Source: Clostridiales bacterium
GTDB taxonomy: Bacteria; Bacillota; Clostridia; Lachnospirales; CAG-274
Direction of reading: 5' to 3'
Assembly: GCA_018371275.1 (NCBI GenBank)
Contig: JAHALF010000016.1
Location: 1-32,773 of the forward strand
Length of the DNA stretch: 32,773 bases
This document shows positions 9,419 through 17,992 of this stretch, piece by piece. A model generated the notes under the pieces. The model saw only the letters and a program-made list of their open reading frames with translations. It was not told where the DNA came from and made no database searches. Both the position numbers and the translations under genes were made by a program. The stretch's first letter is position 1; every line of letters starts with the position of its first letter.

Positions 9419-11569
9419 TTGGTAAAAATTATAAAAAAAGATGGTACATTAGAAGATTTTGATAATAGAAAAATAGTAAAAGCTATTACAAAATCTGCTA
9501 ATAGGGTAATGTATTCTTTTAAAGAAAGTGATTACAACGCTATATGTAACATTATAAAAAATGAAATAGATAAAAAAGAACTTAAAGAAATACCTATTCA
9601 AGTTATGCATAATCTTGTAGAAAATGCTTTAGAAAGCATTAGTCCTAATGTTGCTAAAAGCTATAAAGATTATAGAAATTACAAACAAGATTTTGTACAT
9701 ATGTTAGATGATGTTTACCAAAAGGCCCAGTCTATAATGTATATAGGAGATAAAGAAAACAGTAATACAGATAGTGCATTAGTAGCTACGAAAAGAAGTT
9801 TAATTTATAATCAGTTAAATAAAGAACTTTATAAAAAGTTTTTTTTAACAACTGAAGAAAAACAAGCCTGTAATGATGGTTATATATATATTCACGATAT
9901 GACAGCAAGAAGAGATACTATTAATTGTTGTCTATTTGATATGCAAAAAGTATTAGAAGGTGGATTTGAAATGGGAAACCTTTGGTATAATGAACCTAAA
10001 ACGTTAAGTGTTGCTTTTGATGTTATAGGAGATGTTATTTTATCTACAGCATCTCAACAATATGGAGGATTTACTGTTCCTGAGATTGATAAAATTTTAG
10101 ATAAATATGCTTATAAAAGTTACATTAAATACTTAAATGAAATTAAAGAATATGTTTCTTGTATAAAGGGTTCAAACTTAACTAATGAAGATATAGATTT
10201 TATAGAGGAAAATGCTATTAAAAAAATAGAACGTGATTTTGAACAAGGATTTCAAGGGTTAGAGTATAAGTTAAATTCTGTTGGTTCTTCTAGGGGGGAT
10301 TATCCATTTGTTACATTTACAATAGGTCTTGGAAAAACAAAATTTGCTAAAATGGCAAGTAAAATAATATTAAGAGTTCATAAAGGTGGACAAGGGAAAG
10401 ATGGCAATAAAAAACCAGTCCTTTTCCCTAAAATAGTGTTTTTGTATGATGAAAACTTACACGGAGATGGAAAAGAGCTTGAAGATGTCTTTGATGAAGC
10501 TATTGATTGTTCAAGAAAAACTATGTATCCAGATTATTTAAGCTTAACAGGAGATAGTTATGTGGCAGAGGCTTATAAAAAGTATAACACTGTTATTTCT
10601 CCTATGGGGTGTAGAGCATTTTTAAGTCTTTGGTTTGAAAAAGGTGGTATAAAACCATTAGATGAAAATGATAAAGCTATAACAGTAGGTAGGTTTAATA
10701 TTGGGGCAGTGTCTCTACATTTACCTATGATATATGCAAAAGCAAAATCTGAAAGTAAACCTTTTTATGATGTATTAGACTATTATTTGGAGATGATAAG
10801 AAATATACATATAAAAACATTGGACTATTTAGGTGAAATGAAAGCATCTACCAATCCTGTTGCCTATTGTGAGGGAGGATTTTATGGAGGTAACTTAAAA
10901 CCATCTGATAAAATAAAACCACTTTTAAAATCTGCAACAGCTAGTTTTGGTATAACTGCTTTAAATGAATTACAACAACTGCATAACAAAAAGTCTTTAT
11001 ATGAAGATGGTAAATTTGTAATAGAGGTTATGGAATATATAAATAAAAAAATAGAAAAATTTAAAAATGAAGATAATATTTTATATGCTATATATGGTAC
11101 ACCAGCTGAAAGTTTATGTGGATTACAAGTTAAACAATTTAGAAAAAAATTTGGAATTATAGAAAATGTATCGGATAGAGAATATGTAAGCAATTCTTTT
11201 CACGCACACGTTACGGAAGATATTACACCTATCCAAAAACAAGATACAGAAAAACGTTTTTGGAATTTATTAAATGGCGGAAAAATACAGTACGTAAAAT
11301 ATCCTATAGATTATAATAGAGACGCCATTAAAACACTTGTAAAACGTGCAATGGATTTAGGATTTTATGAAGGTGTAAATCTTAGTTTATCTTACTGTGA
11401 CAAATGTGGACATAGCCAGTTAGATATGGATATTTGTCCTAAATGTGGAAGTGATAATTTAACAAAAATAGATCGTATGAATGGTTATTTAAGTTATTCT
11501 AGGGTAAACGGAGATACTAGATTAAATGAAGCTAAAATGAATGAAATAAAAGATAGAATTAGCATGTAA
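9419..11569 (+). CDS. nrdD: Anaerobic ribonucleoside-triphosphate reductase
   Basis: Oxygen-sensitive class III reductase that makes dNTPs from NTPs using a glycyl radical. The start is TTG at 9419, eight bases after AGGAGG; no ATG fits. The N-terminus is an ATP-cone allosteric domain (about 1-95). The C-terminus has the zinc site CDKCGH...CPKCG and then the radical motif RMNGY with the radical glycine at about residue 689 of 716. Active-site cysteines lie within the barrel, for example in NCCLFD and MGCRAFL. It is followed 10 bp later by its activase nrdG. The presence of this enzyme supports an anaerobic lifestyle. Confidence 0.93.
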   Translation: MVKIIKKDGTLEDFDNRKIVKAITKSANRVMYSFKESDYNAICNIIKNEIDKKELKEIPIQVMHNLVENALESISPNVAKSYKDYRNYKQDFVHMLDDVYQKAQSIMYIGDKENSNTDSALVATKRSLIYNQLNKELYKKFFLTTEEKQACNDGYIYIHDMTARRDTINCCLFDMQKVLEGGFEMGNLWYNEPKTLSVAFDVIGDVILSTASQQYGGFTVPEIDKILDKYAYKSYIKYLNEIKEYVSCIKGSNLTNEDIDFIEENAIKKIERDFEQGFQGLEYKLNSVGSSRGDYPFVTFTIGLGKTKFAKMASKIILRVHKGGQGKDGNKKPVLFPKIVFLYDENLHGDGKELEDVFDEAIDCSRKTMYPDYLSLTGDSYVAEAYKKYNTVISPMGCRAFLSLWFEKGGIKPLDENDKAITVGRFNIGAVSLHLPMIYAKAKSESKPFYDVLDYYLEMIRNIHIKTLDYLGEMKASTNPVAYCEGGFYGGNLKPSDKIKPLLKSATASFGITALNELQQLHNKKSLYEDGKFVIEVMEYINKKIEKFKNEDNILYAIYGTPAESLCGLQVKQFRKKFGIIENVSDREYVSNSFHAHVTEDITPIQKQDTEKRFWNLLNGGKIQYVKYPIDYNRDAIKTLVKRAMDLGFYEGVNLSLSYCDKCGHSQLDMDICPKCGSDNLTKIDRMNGYLSYSRVNGDTRLNEAKMNEIKDRISM

Positions 11570-11579
11570 GGGGAAAAAA

Positions 11580-12068
11580 ATGAGATATCATAATATTACA
11601 CACGATGATATGCTAAATGGGGCTGGTCTTAGAGTTGTTTTGTGGGTATCTGGCTGTGAACATAAATGTTATAATTGTCATAATAAAATAACTTGGGACA
11701 TAAATAATGGGTTACTATTTGATGAAAGTGCAAAAAAAGAAATATTTAATGAATTAGAAAAAAATTATATAAAGGGGATTACCTTTAGTGGAGGAGACCC
11801 TCTACATAAACAAAATAGAGAAGAAATATTTATCCTTATAAAAACAATAAAAAGTAAATTTCCTACTAAAGATATTTGGTTATATACAGGATATAGTTGG
11901 GAAGAAATAAATAATTTAGAAATTATAAAATATATTGACGTATTAGTAGATGGAAAATATATTGATGAATTATCAAATAAAGAGTTAGAGTGGATAGGTT
12001 CATCTAACCAAAGGGTTATAGACGTAAAAAAAACATTAAAAGAAAATAAGATAGTATGTCACTACTAG
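11580..12068 (+). CDS. nrdG: Anaerobic RNR activating enzyme (radical SAM)
   Basis: Generates the glycyl radical on NrdD using S-adenosylmethionine and a 4Fe-4S cluster. The 162-residue protein has the radical SAM cysteine motif C-x3-C-x2-C at C26, C30 and C33 (GCEHKCYNCHNK). It also has the TFSGGDPL glycine-rich SAM-binding motif near residue 67 and YTGYSWEE. It lies 10 bp downstream of nrdD behind an AGGGGAAAA-type site. The dut ribosome binding site overlaps its stop codon. Length and motifs are complete. Confidence 0.92.
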   Translation: MRYHNITHDDMLNGAGLRVVLWVSGCEHKCYNCHNKITWDINNGLLFDESAKKEIFNELEKNYIKGITFSGGDPLHKQNREEIFILIKTIKSKFPTKDIWLYTGYSWEEINNLEIIKYIDVLVDGKYIDELSNKELEWIGSSNQRVIDVKKTLKENKIVCHY

Positions 12069-12076
12069 GAGGAAAA

Positions 12077-12589
12077 ATGGATAAAATTTATTTTGCAAAA
12101 ATTAAAGAAAATGCTATAATACCAACAAGAGAAGAATACAATGCAGGACTTGATATATATCCTTGTTTTGATGAAGATTATATGATAATAAATCCGGGAG
12201 AAACTAAGCTTGTACCAACAGGTATAGCTAGCGCAATACCAGTTAATTATTATATACAAATACACGAAAGAGGCTCTAGTGGTAGTAAAGGGATTAAGCA
12301 TAGTGCTGGAGTTATAGATAGCTCTTATAGAGGAGAATGGTTTTTAGCTACGGCAAATGTTAATAATAAGCCAGTATTAATTACTAAAATAGATATAGAC
12401 ACTTTAGATGAGCCTATTAAAAGTATAATAAAAAATGCTTATATTATATATCCATATGAAAAAGCATTATTTCAAGGTGTTGTGCATTGTGTACATAATG
12501 AGTTAGAGCGTCTTGAAATACCTTATGAAGACGTCTTAAAGATACCATCTAAACGTGGTGCTGGTAAATTAGGAAGCAGTGGGAAATAA
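12077..12589 (+). CDS. dut: dUTPase-family protein
   Basis: Predicted dUTP diphosphatase, removing dUTP and supplying dUMP for thymidylate. I choose the ATG at 12077 (170 residues), four bases after AGGAGG, over an ATG 21 bp upstream inside nrdG that lacks a site. Family motifs are recognisable: AGLDIYP (23-29), ERGSSGSKG (64-72, in place of GRSSLA), GVIDSSYRGEW with the catalytic aspartate D81, and the C-terminal arm RGAGKLGSSG (160-169). The region between motifs 3 and 4 carries an insertion, and motif 4 is unusual (FQGVVHCV). Clustering with nrdDG fits nucleotide pool control. A divergent dUTPase is likely; a related dCTP deaminase is less likely. Confidence 0.82.
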   Translation: MDKIYFAKIKENAIIPTREEYNAGLDIYPCFDEDYMIINPGETKLVPTGIASAIPVNYYIQIHERGSSGSKGIKHSAGVIDSSYRGEWFLATANVNNKPVLITKIDIDTLDEPIKSIIKNAYIIYPYEKALFQGVVHCVHNELERLEIPYEDVLKIPSKRGAGKLGSSGK

Positions 12590-12669
12590 TAAGTCTATTT
12601 GTACTTTTAATTAAAATTCTTTAAAATTATTAAAATATTAAAAAATTTGCTAAAAATATGAAAATATCC

Positions 12670-12698
12670 TTGACAAATTGGCATTTAACAGTTATAAA
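12670..12698 (+). promoter_or_regulatory. HU gene promoter
   Basis: A consensus TTGACA (12670-12675) is spaced 17 bp from TATAAA (12693-12698), about 50 bp upstream of the HU start. This is a strong promoter, as expected for an abundant nucleoid protein. Confidence 0.8.
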
Positions 12699-12752
12699 TA
12701 GATAGAGATACATTTTTATGTATTAATAATAATTGAGGAGGGCTCATTAAAA

Positions 12753-13031
12753 ATGAACAAAGCAGAGTTAATAGCAGCTATTGCAGAAAAATCAGAGTTA
12801 ACAAAAAAAGATGCAGAAAAAGCTTTAAAAGCTTTTGAAGATGTAGTAAAAGAAGAACTTTCAAATAAAGGCGAAATTAGATTAGTTGGATTTGGTACTT
12901 TTGATGTTATAGAAAGAGCAGCACATATGGGAAGAAATCCACAGACTAAAGAACCTATGGAAATTCCAGCATCTACAGCACCTAGATTTAAAGCTGGTAA
13001 AGCATTAAAAGATGCTATTAATAAAAAATAA
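12753..13031 (+). CDS. hup: DNA-binding protein HU
   Basis: Small histone-like nucleoid protein that bends DNA as a dimer. The 92-residue product has the canonical layout: helical N-terminal dimerisation part, GFGTFDV, and the beta-arm RNPQTKEPMEIPAS whose proline (in the RNPQT segment) intercalates in the minor groove. It ends in the lysine-rich C-terminus AGKALKDAINKK. The ribosome binding site is GAGGAGGGC. It stands as its own transcription unit between a strong promoter and a terminator. Confidence 0.95.
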   Translation: MNKAELIAAIAEKSELTKKDAEKALKAFEDVVKEELSNKGEIRLVGFGTFDVIERAAHMGRNPQTKEPMEIPASTAPRFKAGKALKDAINKK

Positions 13032-13041
13032 TACTTATAAT

Positions 13042-13075
13042 AAAATCTCTCTTTGTAAAAGGGAGATTTTTAAGT
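13042..13075 (+). terminator. Terminator after HU
   Basis: AAAATCTCTCTTT and AAAGGGAGATTTT form a 13-bp stem with one G-U pair and a 3-nt loop. The stem runs into a five-T tract. Some read-through into rqcP is possible. Confidence 0.8.
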
Positions 13076-13105
13076 ATTACCAATTTTATTTAAGGAGATA
13101 TTAAA

Positions 13106-13345
13106 ATGAGATTAGATAAGTATTTAAAAGTGGCTAGAATAATAAAAAGAAGAACTATTGCAAATGAGGCTTGCGACGCAGGCAGAGTGTTAGTAAATGA
13201 TAAAGTTGCTAAAGCATCTTTAGATGTTAAAGTTGGGGATATTATACAAATAAACTTAGGAAATAATTCTATAAAAATAAAAGTTTTAGAAGTTAAAGAT
13301 ATTGTAAGAAAAGAAGAGGCAATAAATTTATATGAAAATGTATAG
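13106..13345 (+). CDS. rqcP: S4-domain RNA-binding protein RqcP (YabO)
   Basis: A 79-residue protein consisting almost entirely of an S4 RNA-binding domain, starting MRLDKYLKVARIIKRRT. In Firmicutes this family (YabO/RqcP) works with RqcH on stalled 50S subunits, helping add alanine tails during ribosome quality control. The position directly after HU matches the hup-yabO order common in Bacilli and Clostridia, although the usual sporulation genes yabP and yabQ do not follow here. It is translated from an AAGGAGAT site. Confidence 0.85.
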   Translation: MRLDKYLKVARIIKRRTIANEACDAGRVLVNDKVAKASLDVKVGDIIQINLGNNSIKIKVLEVKDIVRKEEAINLYENV

Positions 13346-13352
13346 TTAAAAA

Positions 13353-13381
13353 TTGACTTATTACAAAAATTTGTTTATAAT
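13353..13381 (+). promoter_or_regulatory. proC promoter
   Basis: TTGACT (13353-13358) and TATAAT (13376-13381) are separated by 17 bp, beginning 7 bp after the rqcP stop and about 35 bp upstream of proC. Confidence 0.75.
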
Positions 13382-13416
13382 AAATATTAAAATATTAGTA
13401 TTAAGTTGGTGATATA

Positions 13417-14217
13417 ATGAATATAGGATTTTTAGGAATAGGTAATATGGGTGGCTCTATACTAAAGGGATTTTTATCTAATAAAATAGCTGGAAAAAAC
13501 ATATTTGTATATGATATAGACACTTTAAAATTAGAAGAATTTAAACAAAATTTTAATATAAATGTATGTTGTAATTATGAAGAGCTAGTAAAAAATGTTG
13601 ATTATTTAATACTTGCTGTTAAACCAGATATTATTTTGAAAGTAATAGAGGATTTAAAAGACTATTTGAACATATATAAACCTATAATAGTTTCTATTGC
13701 GGCAGGTGTTTCAACAAATAGTATATATAAAATAATAAATAATGATAGCATAGGTATAGTTAGAATTATGCCTAATATAAATGCAGAAATAAGCTTAGCA
13801 ACATCTGCATATTGTTATATTAATATAAAAGATGAACATATAGAACAAGTTGTAAATTTATTTAAAAGTATAGGAACTATTTTTTATATTCCAGAAGAAA
13901 AATTTAGTATATTTACAGCAATAGCTGGTTGTAGTCCAGCTTATATATACTTATTTTTAGATTCTATGGCAAAAGGTGCTCAAAAAATGGGGTTAAACAA
14001 AAAAGATGCTATACAAATAGCTATAGATGTTATGATTGGTAGTGCTAATATGCTTAAACATAGTGGAAAACACCCTTGGGAACTTATAGATAATGTATGT
14101 TCTCCTGGAGGAACAACTATTGAGGGCATTTGTACATTAGAAGAAAATAATTTTCAACAAAGTATAGTTAAGGCTATCGAGAATACTATAAAAAAGGATA
14201 TATCATTAAATAAATAA
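13417..14217 (+). CDS. proC: Pyrroline-5-carboxylate reductase
   Basis: Last enzyme of proline synthesis, reducing pyrroline-5-carboxylate with NAD(P)H. The 266-residue protein has the N-terminal Rossmann motif GxGxMG (GIGNMG, residues 7-12). It also has VSIAAGVST, the substrate-side segment GCSPAYIYLFLDSMA, and the family signature SPGGTTIEGI near residue 228. The ribosome binding site is weak (TTGGTGATAT), although its promoter is strong. Single-gene unit ending at the shared terminator. Confidence 0.92.
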   Translation: MNIGFLGIGNMGGSILKGFLSNKIAGKNIFVYDIDTLKLEEFKQNFNINVCCNYEELVKNVDYLILAVKPDIILKVIEDLKDYLNIYKPIIVSIAAGVSTNSIYKIINNDSIGIVRIMPNINAEISLATSAYCYINIKDEHIEQVVNLFKSIGTIFYIPEEKFSIFTAIAGCSPAYIYLFLDSMAKGAQKMGLNKKDAIQIAIDVMIGSANMLKHSGKHPWELIDNVCSPGGTTIEGICTLEENNFQQSIVKAIENTIKKDISLNK

Positions 14218-14239
14218 AATTATTATTTTATAATATAAA

Positions 14240-14275
14240 AAAGCCTCCTTTATAAAAGGAGGTAGCTTTTTTTTA
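14240..14275. terminator. Bidirectional terminator
   Basis: CCTCCTTT and AAAGGAGG pair around an ATA loop. Flanking A and T runs on the two sides give a T tract for both strands. It ends proC from the left and the metal ATPase from the right; the ATPase stop codon lies inside the T tract. Confidence 0.8.
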
Positions 14276-16597
14276 TATTTTTTTTCTCATAGCATTTAAT
14301 ATCGCTATAATAGATACCCCAACATCAGCAAAAACAGCTATCCACATTGTAGCATACCCAAATAGAGCAAGAGCTAAAACGCTAAATTTTATTATCAATG
14401 AGAAAATTATGTTAGATTTTACAATATTAATTGTATTTTTGCTAATAATAATACCATCTTTAATTTTTCTTAAATCATCATTCATTATAACTATATCGGC
14501 AGCCTCTATGGCAGCATCGGAGCCAACACCACCCATAGCAATACCAACATCCGACATAGATAATACAGGAGCGTCATTTATACCATCACCAACAAAAGCA
14601 ACTTTTTTACTTCCATTTTCACTTTTTTCTTTAATTTTTTCAAACATAGATACTTTGTCTTGAGGCAATAACTCATAATATACATCATCAATCCCTATAT
14701 TATTAGCAACAAATTGAGCAGTTTCTTTTCTATCCCCACTAAGCATAACTGTTTTAGATATACCTATTTGTTTTAAGGCTTTTATAGTTTCTTTAGATTC
14801 ATCTTTTATAATATCAGATACTACTATATATCCTATATAAGTACCATTTTTTGATATATACACAACTGTTCCATTATCATTAGATTTTTCATATTTTATA
14901 TTGTATTTATCTAATAATTTAGCATTACCTAATATTATTTCCTCGTTATTAATTATACCTTTTAAGCCATATCCACTTATTTCTTCAAAATTTTCTACAA
15001 CATTATTTTCAATTTTTTCAAAATTATTTTCACAATAGCTAACAATAGATTTAGCAACTGGGTGTATAGATAAGCTTTCTAAACTATATACTAAGTTTAA
15101 AAGCTCCATTTTATCAATATTTTTAGTTTCAATTTTACTTATTTCAAATACACCTTTTGTTAATGTTCCTGTTTTATCAAAAACAATTGTATCTACAAGG
15201 CTTAAATCTTGCATATATACACTGCCTTTTATTAAGATACCTCTTTTAGAGGCAGATCCTATACCACTAAAGAAACTTAATGGAACAGATACAACTAATG
15301 CACAAGGGCAAGAAGAAACTAAAAATACTAAACTTTTTTCTATCCAATGAGAAAAATTATATCCTGTAAATAGGGGAGGGACAATAGCTAAAAATACTGC
15401 TAATATAACAATTATAGGAGTATATACTTTAGCAAATTTACTTATAAAACTTTCTGTTTTAGATTTTTTAGTGGAAGAATTTTCTACTAAATCTAATATT
15501 TTAGAAACAGTGGAGTTTTTATATTCTTTAGTAACTTTAATTTTTAAAACACTATTATTATTTATACTACCACTTAATATTTCGTCTCCTATAGAGACTT
15601 TTCTAGGCACAGATTCACCTATTAAAGCGCTCATATCCAAAAATGAGCTACCCTCTACAATTATACCATCAAGAGGGACTTTTTCTCCTGGTTTAATAAT
15701 TATTATATCATTTATAAATATTTCTTCAGGATCAACTTTTTCTCCATTTTCTTTTGTTGCATATTCTGCTTTTATATTAACTAATGATTTTATAGCCTTT
15801 CTAGATTTTCCTACTGCTTTTTCTTGGAAATATTCGCCTATTTGGTAAAATAACATAACAGCTACTGCCTCTGGGTATTCTTTTATAATTATAGCTCCAA
15901 TTGTTGCAAGAGCCATTAGAAAGTTTTCATCAAATATTTTACCTTTTGATATGTTTTTTAATGCTTTAAACACTACATCATATCCAAATATTACATATGA
16001 TATAGCATATAATAATGTTAAATCAAAAAGACTTGCTATAACAAATATACCAGCACCTAATAATATTTTTATAATCTTGATTTTTTCATTATTTGTTTCT
16101 TTTATATTTGTATTATTTTCATCAGATTTTATATTTTTAGATATTACAGAAACCTTTAGTCCAGGTTCTATTTTATCTATTATGTTTTGTATATTTAAAA
16201 CTTCATTTTCTATATTTACATTATTAGAAAAATTTATTTTAATTGTTTTATCTATAAAATTTAATGATGCAGATTTAACAATATCTAATTTATTAACTTC
16301 TCCTTCTATAAGACTAGCACAATGAGCACAATTTAAACCATTTATGCTTAACTTTATAGAAGAATCGCTAAAAATAGGTTCTATTTTTAAACCAGGTTCT
16401 ATTTTATCTATAAGTTTTTGAATATTTGAAAATTCATCATTAATATCTACATAATCTTTAAAATCTATTTTTAAAGTTTTATTTATAAAATTTAGATTAA
16501 AACTTTCTATTGTATCACATTTATTTAATTCTTCTTCTATAACGCTAGCACAATGAGCACAGTTTAAGCCAACTATATTAAAACTTTGCCTTTTCAT
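14273..16597 (-). CDS. cadA: P1B-type heavy-metal efflux ATPase (Zn/Cd/Pb type)
   Basis: Membrane pump exporting divalent soft metals. I use the ATG at 16597, eight bases after AGGAG; the upstream GTG overlaps that site. The 774-residue protein has two N-terminal HMA metal-binding domains (CAHC at 13-16 and 90-93) that are near copies of each other, both followed by IDKIEPGLK. Next come the membrane helices with the metal-translocation motif CPC (430-432), the phosphorylation site DKTGT (474-478), SIHP and GDGINDAP. CPC with a zinc-type repressor upstream points to Zn/Cd/Pb rather than copper. The start lies 5 bp after the regulator stop, so the two genes form one operon. Confidence 0.9.
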   Translation of the reverse strand: MKRQSFNIVGLNCAHCASVIEEELNKCDTIESFNLNFINKTLKIDFKDYVDINDEFSNIQKLIDKIEPGLKIEPIFSDSSIKLSINGLNCAHCASLIEGEVNKLDIVKSASLNFIDKTIKINFSNNVNIENEVLNIQNIIDKIEPGLKVSVISKNIKSDENNTNIKETNNEKIKIIKILLGAGIFVIASLFDLTLLYAISYVIFGYDVVFKALKNISKGKIFDENFLMALATIGAIIIKEYPEAVAVMLFYQIGEYFQEKAVGKSRKAIKSLVNIKAEYATKENGEKVDPEEIFINDIIIIKPGEKVPLDGIIVEGSSFLDMSALIGESVPRKVSIGDEILSGSINNNSVLKIKVTKEYKNSTVSKILDLVENSSTKKSKTESFISKFAKVYTPIIVILAVFLAIVPPLFTGYNFSHWIEKSLVFLVSSCPCALVVSVPLSFFSGIGSASKRGILIKGSVYMQDLSLVDTIVFDKTGTLTKGVFEISKIETKNIDKMELLNLVYSLESLSIHPVAKSIVSYCENNFEKIENNVVENFEEISGYGLKGIINNEEIILGNAKLLDKYNIKYEKSNDNGTVVYISKNGTYIGYIVVSDIIKDESKETIKALKQIGISKTVMLSGDRKETAQFVANNIGIDDVYYELLPQDKVSMFEKIKEKSENGSKKVAFVGDGINDAPVLSMSDVGIAMGGVGSDAAIEAADIVIMNDDLRKIKDGIIISKNTINIVKSNIIFSLIIKFSVLALALFGYATMWIAVFADVGVSIIAILNAMRKKI

Positions 16598-16602
16598 AAA
16601 TA

Positions 16603-16974
16603 TCACTCCTCATAATTAATTTTATGCAGTAGATGGGATAAACCTTGACTTAAAATTTCAAAAACGTGAGAATCATCTAATGAGTATATAACAGCTTTAC
16701 CTTCTTTTCTAAATTTTACTATGTTATTTTGTCTTAATATTCTAAGTTGATGGGATATAGCAGATTGGTTCATATCTAATGCTTTAACTAAATCCCCAAC
16801 ACACATTTCGCTTTTTAATAGTGCATATAAAATTTTAACTCTAGTTGAATCTGAAAAAACTTTAAAAAAATCTGCCATATCATATATTATTTCATCGGAT
16901 AAAGAATTATCTTTTATCATATTGACAGTTTCTTTATTAAAACATTCGCAAGTATCTATATTATTATCTTTCAA
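16603..16974 (-). CDS. ArsR/SmtB-family metal-sensing repressor
   Basis: Winged-helix repressor that leaves DNA when metal binds, controlling the efflux ATPase. I place the start at TTG 16974, seven bases after GGAGG. The ATG at 17007 would lie inside the operator and has no ribosome binding site. The 123-residue protein contains the recognition helix DMNQSAISHQLRILRQNNIV. Its C-terminal helix carries D-x-H-x10-H-x2-H (DSHVFEILSQGLSHLLH), which is exactly the spacing of the alpha-5 zinc site of CzrA/SmtB. An N-terminal CEC pair and SEMCVGDL resemble the CadC alpha-3 site, so both metal-site types may be present. Confidence 0.88.
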   Translation of the reverse strand: MKDNNIDTCECFNKETVNMIKDNSLSDEIIYDMADFFKVFSDSTRVKILYALLKSEMCVGDLVKALDMNQSAISHQLRILRQNNIVKFRKEGKAVIYSLDDSHVFEILSQGLSHLLHKINYEE

Positions 16975-16989
16975 AAACACACCTCCAAT

Positions 16990-17009
16990 ATATGAATAAT
17001 TGTTCATAT
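16990..17009. promoter_or_regulatory. ArsR-type operator
   Basis: The 20-bp near-palindrome ATATGAATAATTGTTCATAT matches its own complement at all but one symmetric pair of positions and has the TGAA-n6-TTCA core typical of SmtB/CzrA operators. It begins four bases downstream of the -10 box of the regulator promoter, ideal for blocking initiation. Confidence 0.85.
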
Positions 17010-17013
17010 GTTT

Positions 17014-17042
17014 ATTATAATATATTCTATTTTTTTTGTCAA
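17014..17042 (-). promoter_or_regulatory. Promoter of the metal-efflux operon
   Basis: On the minus strand TTGACA (complement of 17037-17042) and TATAAT (complement of 17014-17019) match consensus perfectly with a 17-bp spacer. Such a strong promoter needs tight repression, which the adjacent operator provides. Confidence 0.85.
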
Positions 17043-17128
17043 TATTGAAATTTTTATATTTTTAAATATTGTATAAAATATAATAATATTATATAATATT
17101 TAACATAAGAAAAATTTGAGAGGTATAT

Positions 17129-17989
17129 ATGATAAAAGGAAGAATAGTAAAAGGTATTGGAGGATTATATTTTGTAGATACTAGCAGTGAAGTTATTGAG
17201 TGTTCCATTAGAGGTATTTTTAGAAAAAATAAAATAACACCAACTGTTGGAGATTATGTTAAAATATCATTATTAGAAGATAATAAAGGAATTATAGAAG
17301 AAATATTAGAAAGAAAAAATATATTAATTAGACCAAGAGTATCCAATATAGATTGTGCTATTATAACTTTTTCTCTAATTAGTCCCAACATAAATATAGA
17401 TTTACTAGATAGATTTTTAATATTAGCAGAAAGCCAAAACATTGAAAATATAATAATATGTATAAATAAATGTGATTTAGCTAATGAAGAAGATATTAAT
17501 AATATAAAATCATTATATGAAAATATATATCCAATAGTTTTTACAAGCACACTAAAAAATATTGGGATACAAGATTTAAAAAATCTTATGGATAAAAAGG
17601 TTACAGTTTTTGCTGGTCCTTCTGGAGTAGGTAAATCTAGCTTAATAAATGCTATATTACCAAGTGCTAGTTTAATAACTGGGGATATAAGTAAAAAGAT
17701 TGAACGTGGCAAACATACAACAAGACAAGTAGAATTATTAGAAGCTTGGGAGCATACTTATATTGTTGATTCTCCAGGATTTACCTCTTTAAGCATAGAT
17801 TTTTTAGAAAATAGTATCGATATATATTTTAAAGAATTTAGGGAATTTTTAGGTAATTGTAAATTTTATGACTGTAAACATATTCACGAGCCAAGCTGTG
17901 TTATAAAGGAACAAATTGGTAAGAATATATCTAAAGAAAGATATGATAGATATACAAAATTATTAAATGAAATATTAGAAAGGAATTAA
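17129..17989 (+). CDS. rsgA: Ribosome small-subunit biogenesis GTPase RsgA
   Basis: Circularly permuted GTPase that checks late 30S maturation. The 286 residues run as an N-terminal OB fold, then G4 NKCD (113-116), then G1 GPSGVGKS (163-170), then G3 DSPG (214-217). This inverted motif order defines the family. The C-terminal zinc site is C244, C249, H251, C257. The ribosome binding site is GAGAGG. It begins the rsgA-rpe-thiN cluster that is common in Firmicutes, with 3 bp to rpe. Confidence 0.93.
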   Translation: MIKGRIVKGIGGLYFVDTSSEVIECSIRGIFRKNKITPTVGDYVKISLLEDNKGIIEEILERKNILIRPRVSNIDCAIITFSLISPNINIDLLDRFLILAESQNIENIIICINKCDLANEEDINNIKSLYENIYPIVFTSTLKNIGIQDLKNLMDKKVTVFAGPSGVGKSSLINAILPSASLITGDISKKIERGKHTTRQVELLEAWEHTYIVDSPGFTSLSIDFLENSIDIYFKEFREFLGNCKFYDCKHIHEPSCVIKEQIGKNISKERYDRYTKLLNEILERN

Positions 17990-17992
17990 AAT

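Noticed and set aside
17254..17712. Minus-strand frame opposite rsgA
   Set aside because: It is a shadow of the GTPase gene with no start signals and no domain; similar antisense frames opposite ade, nrdD, cadA, thiN and the AI-2E gene were dropped for the same reason.
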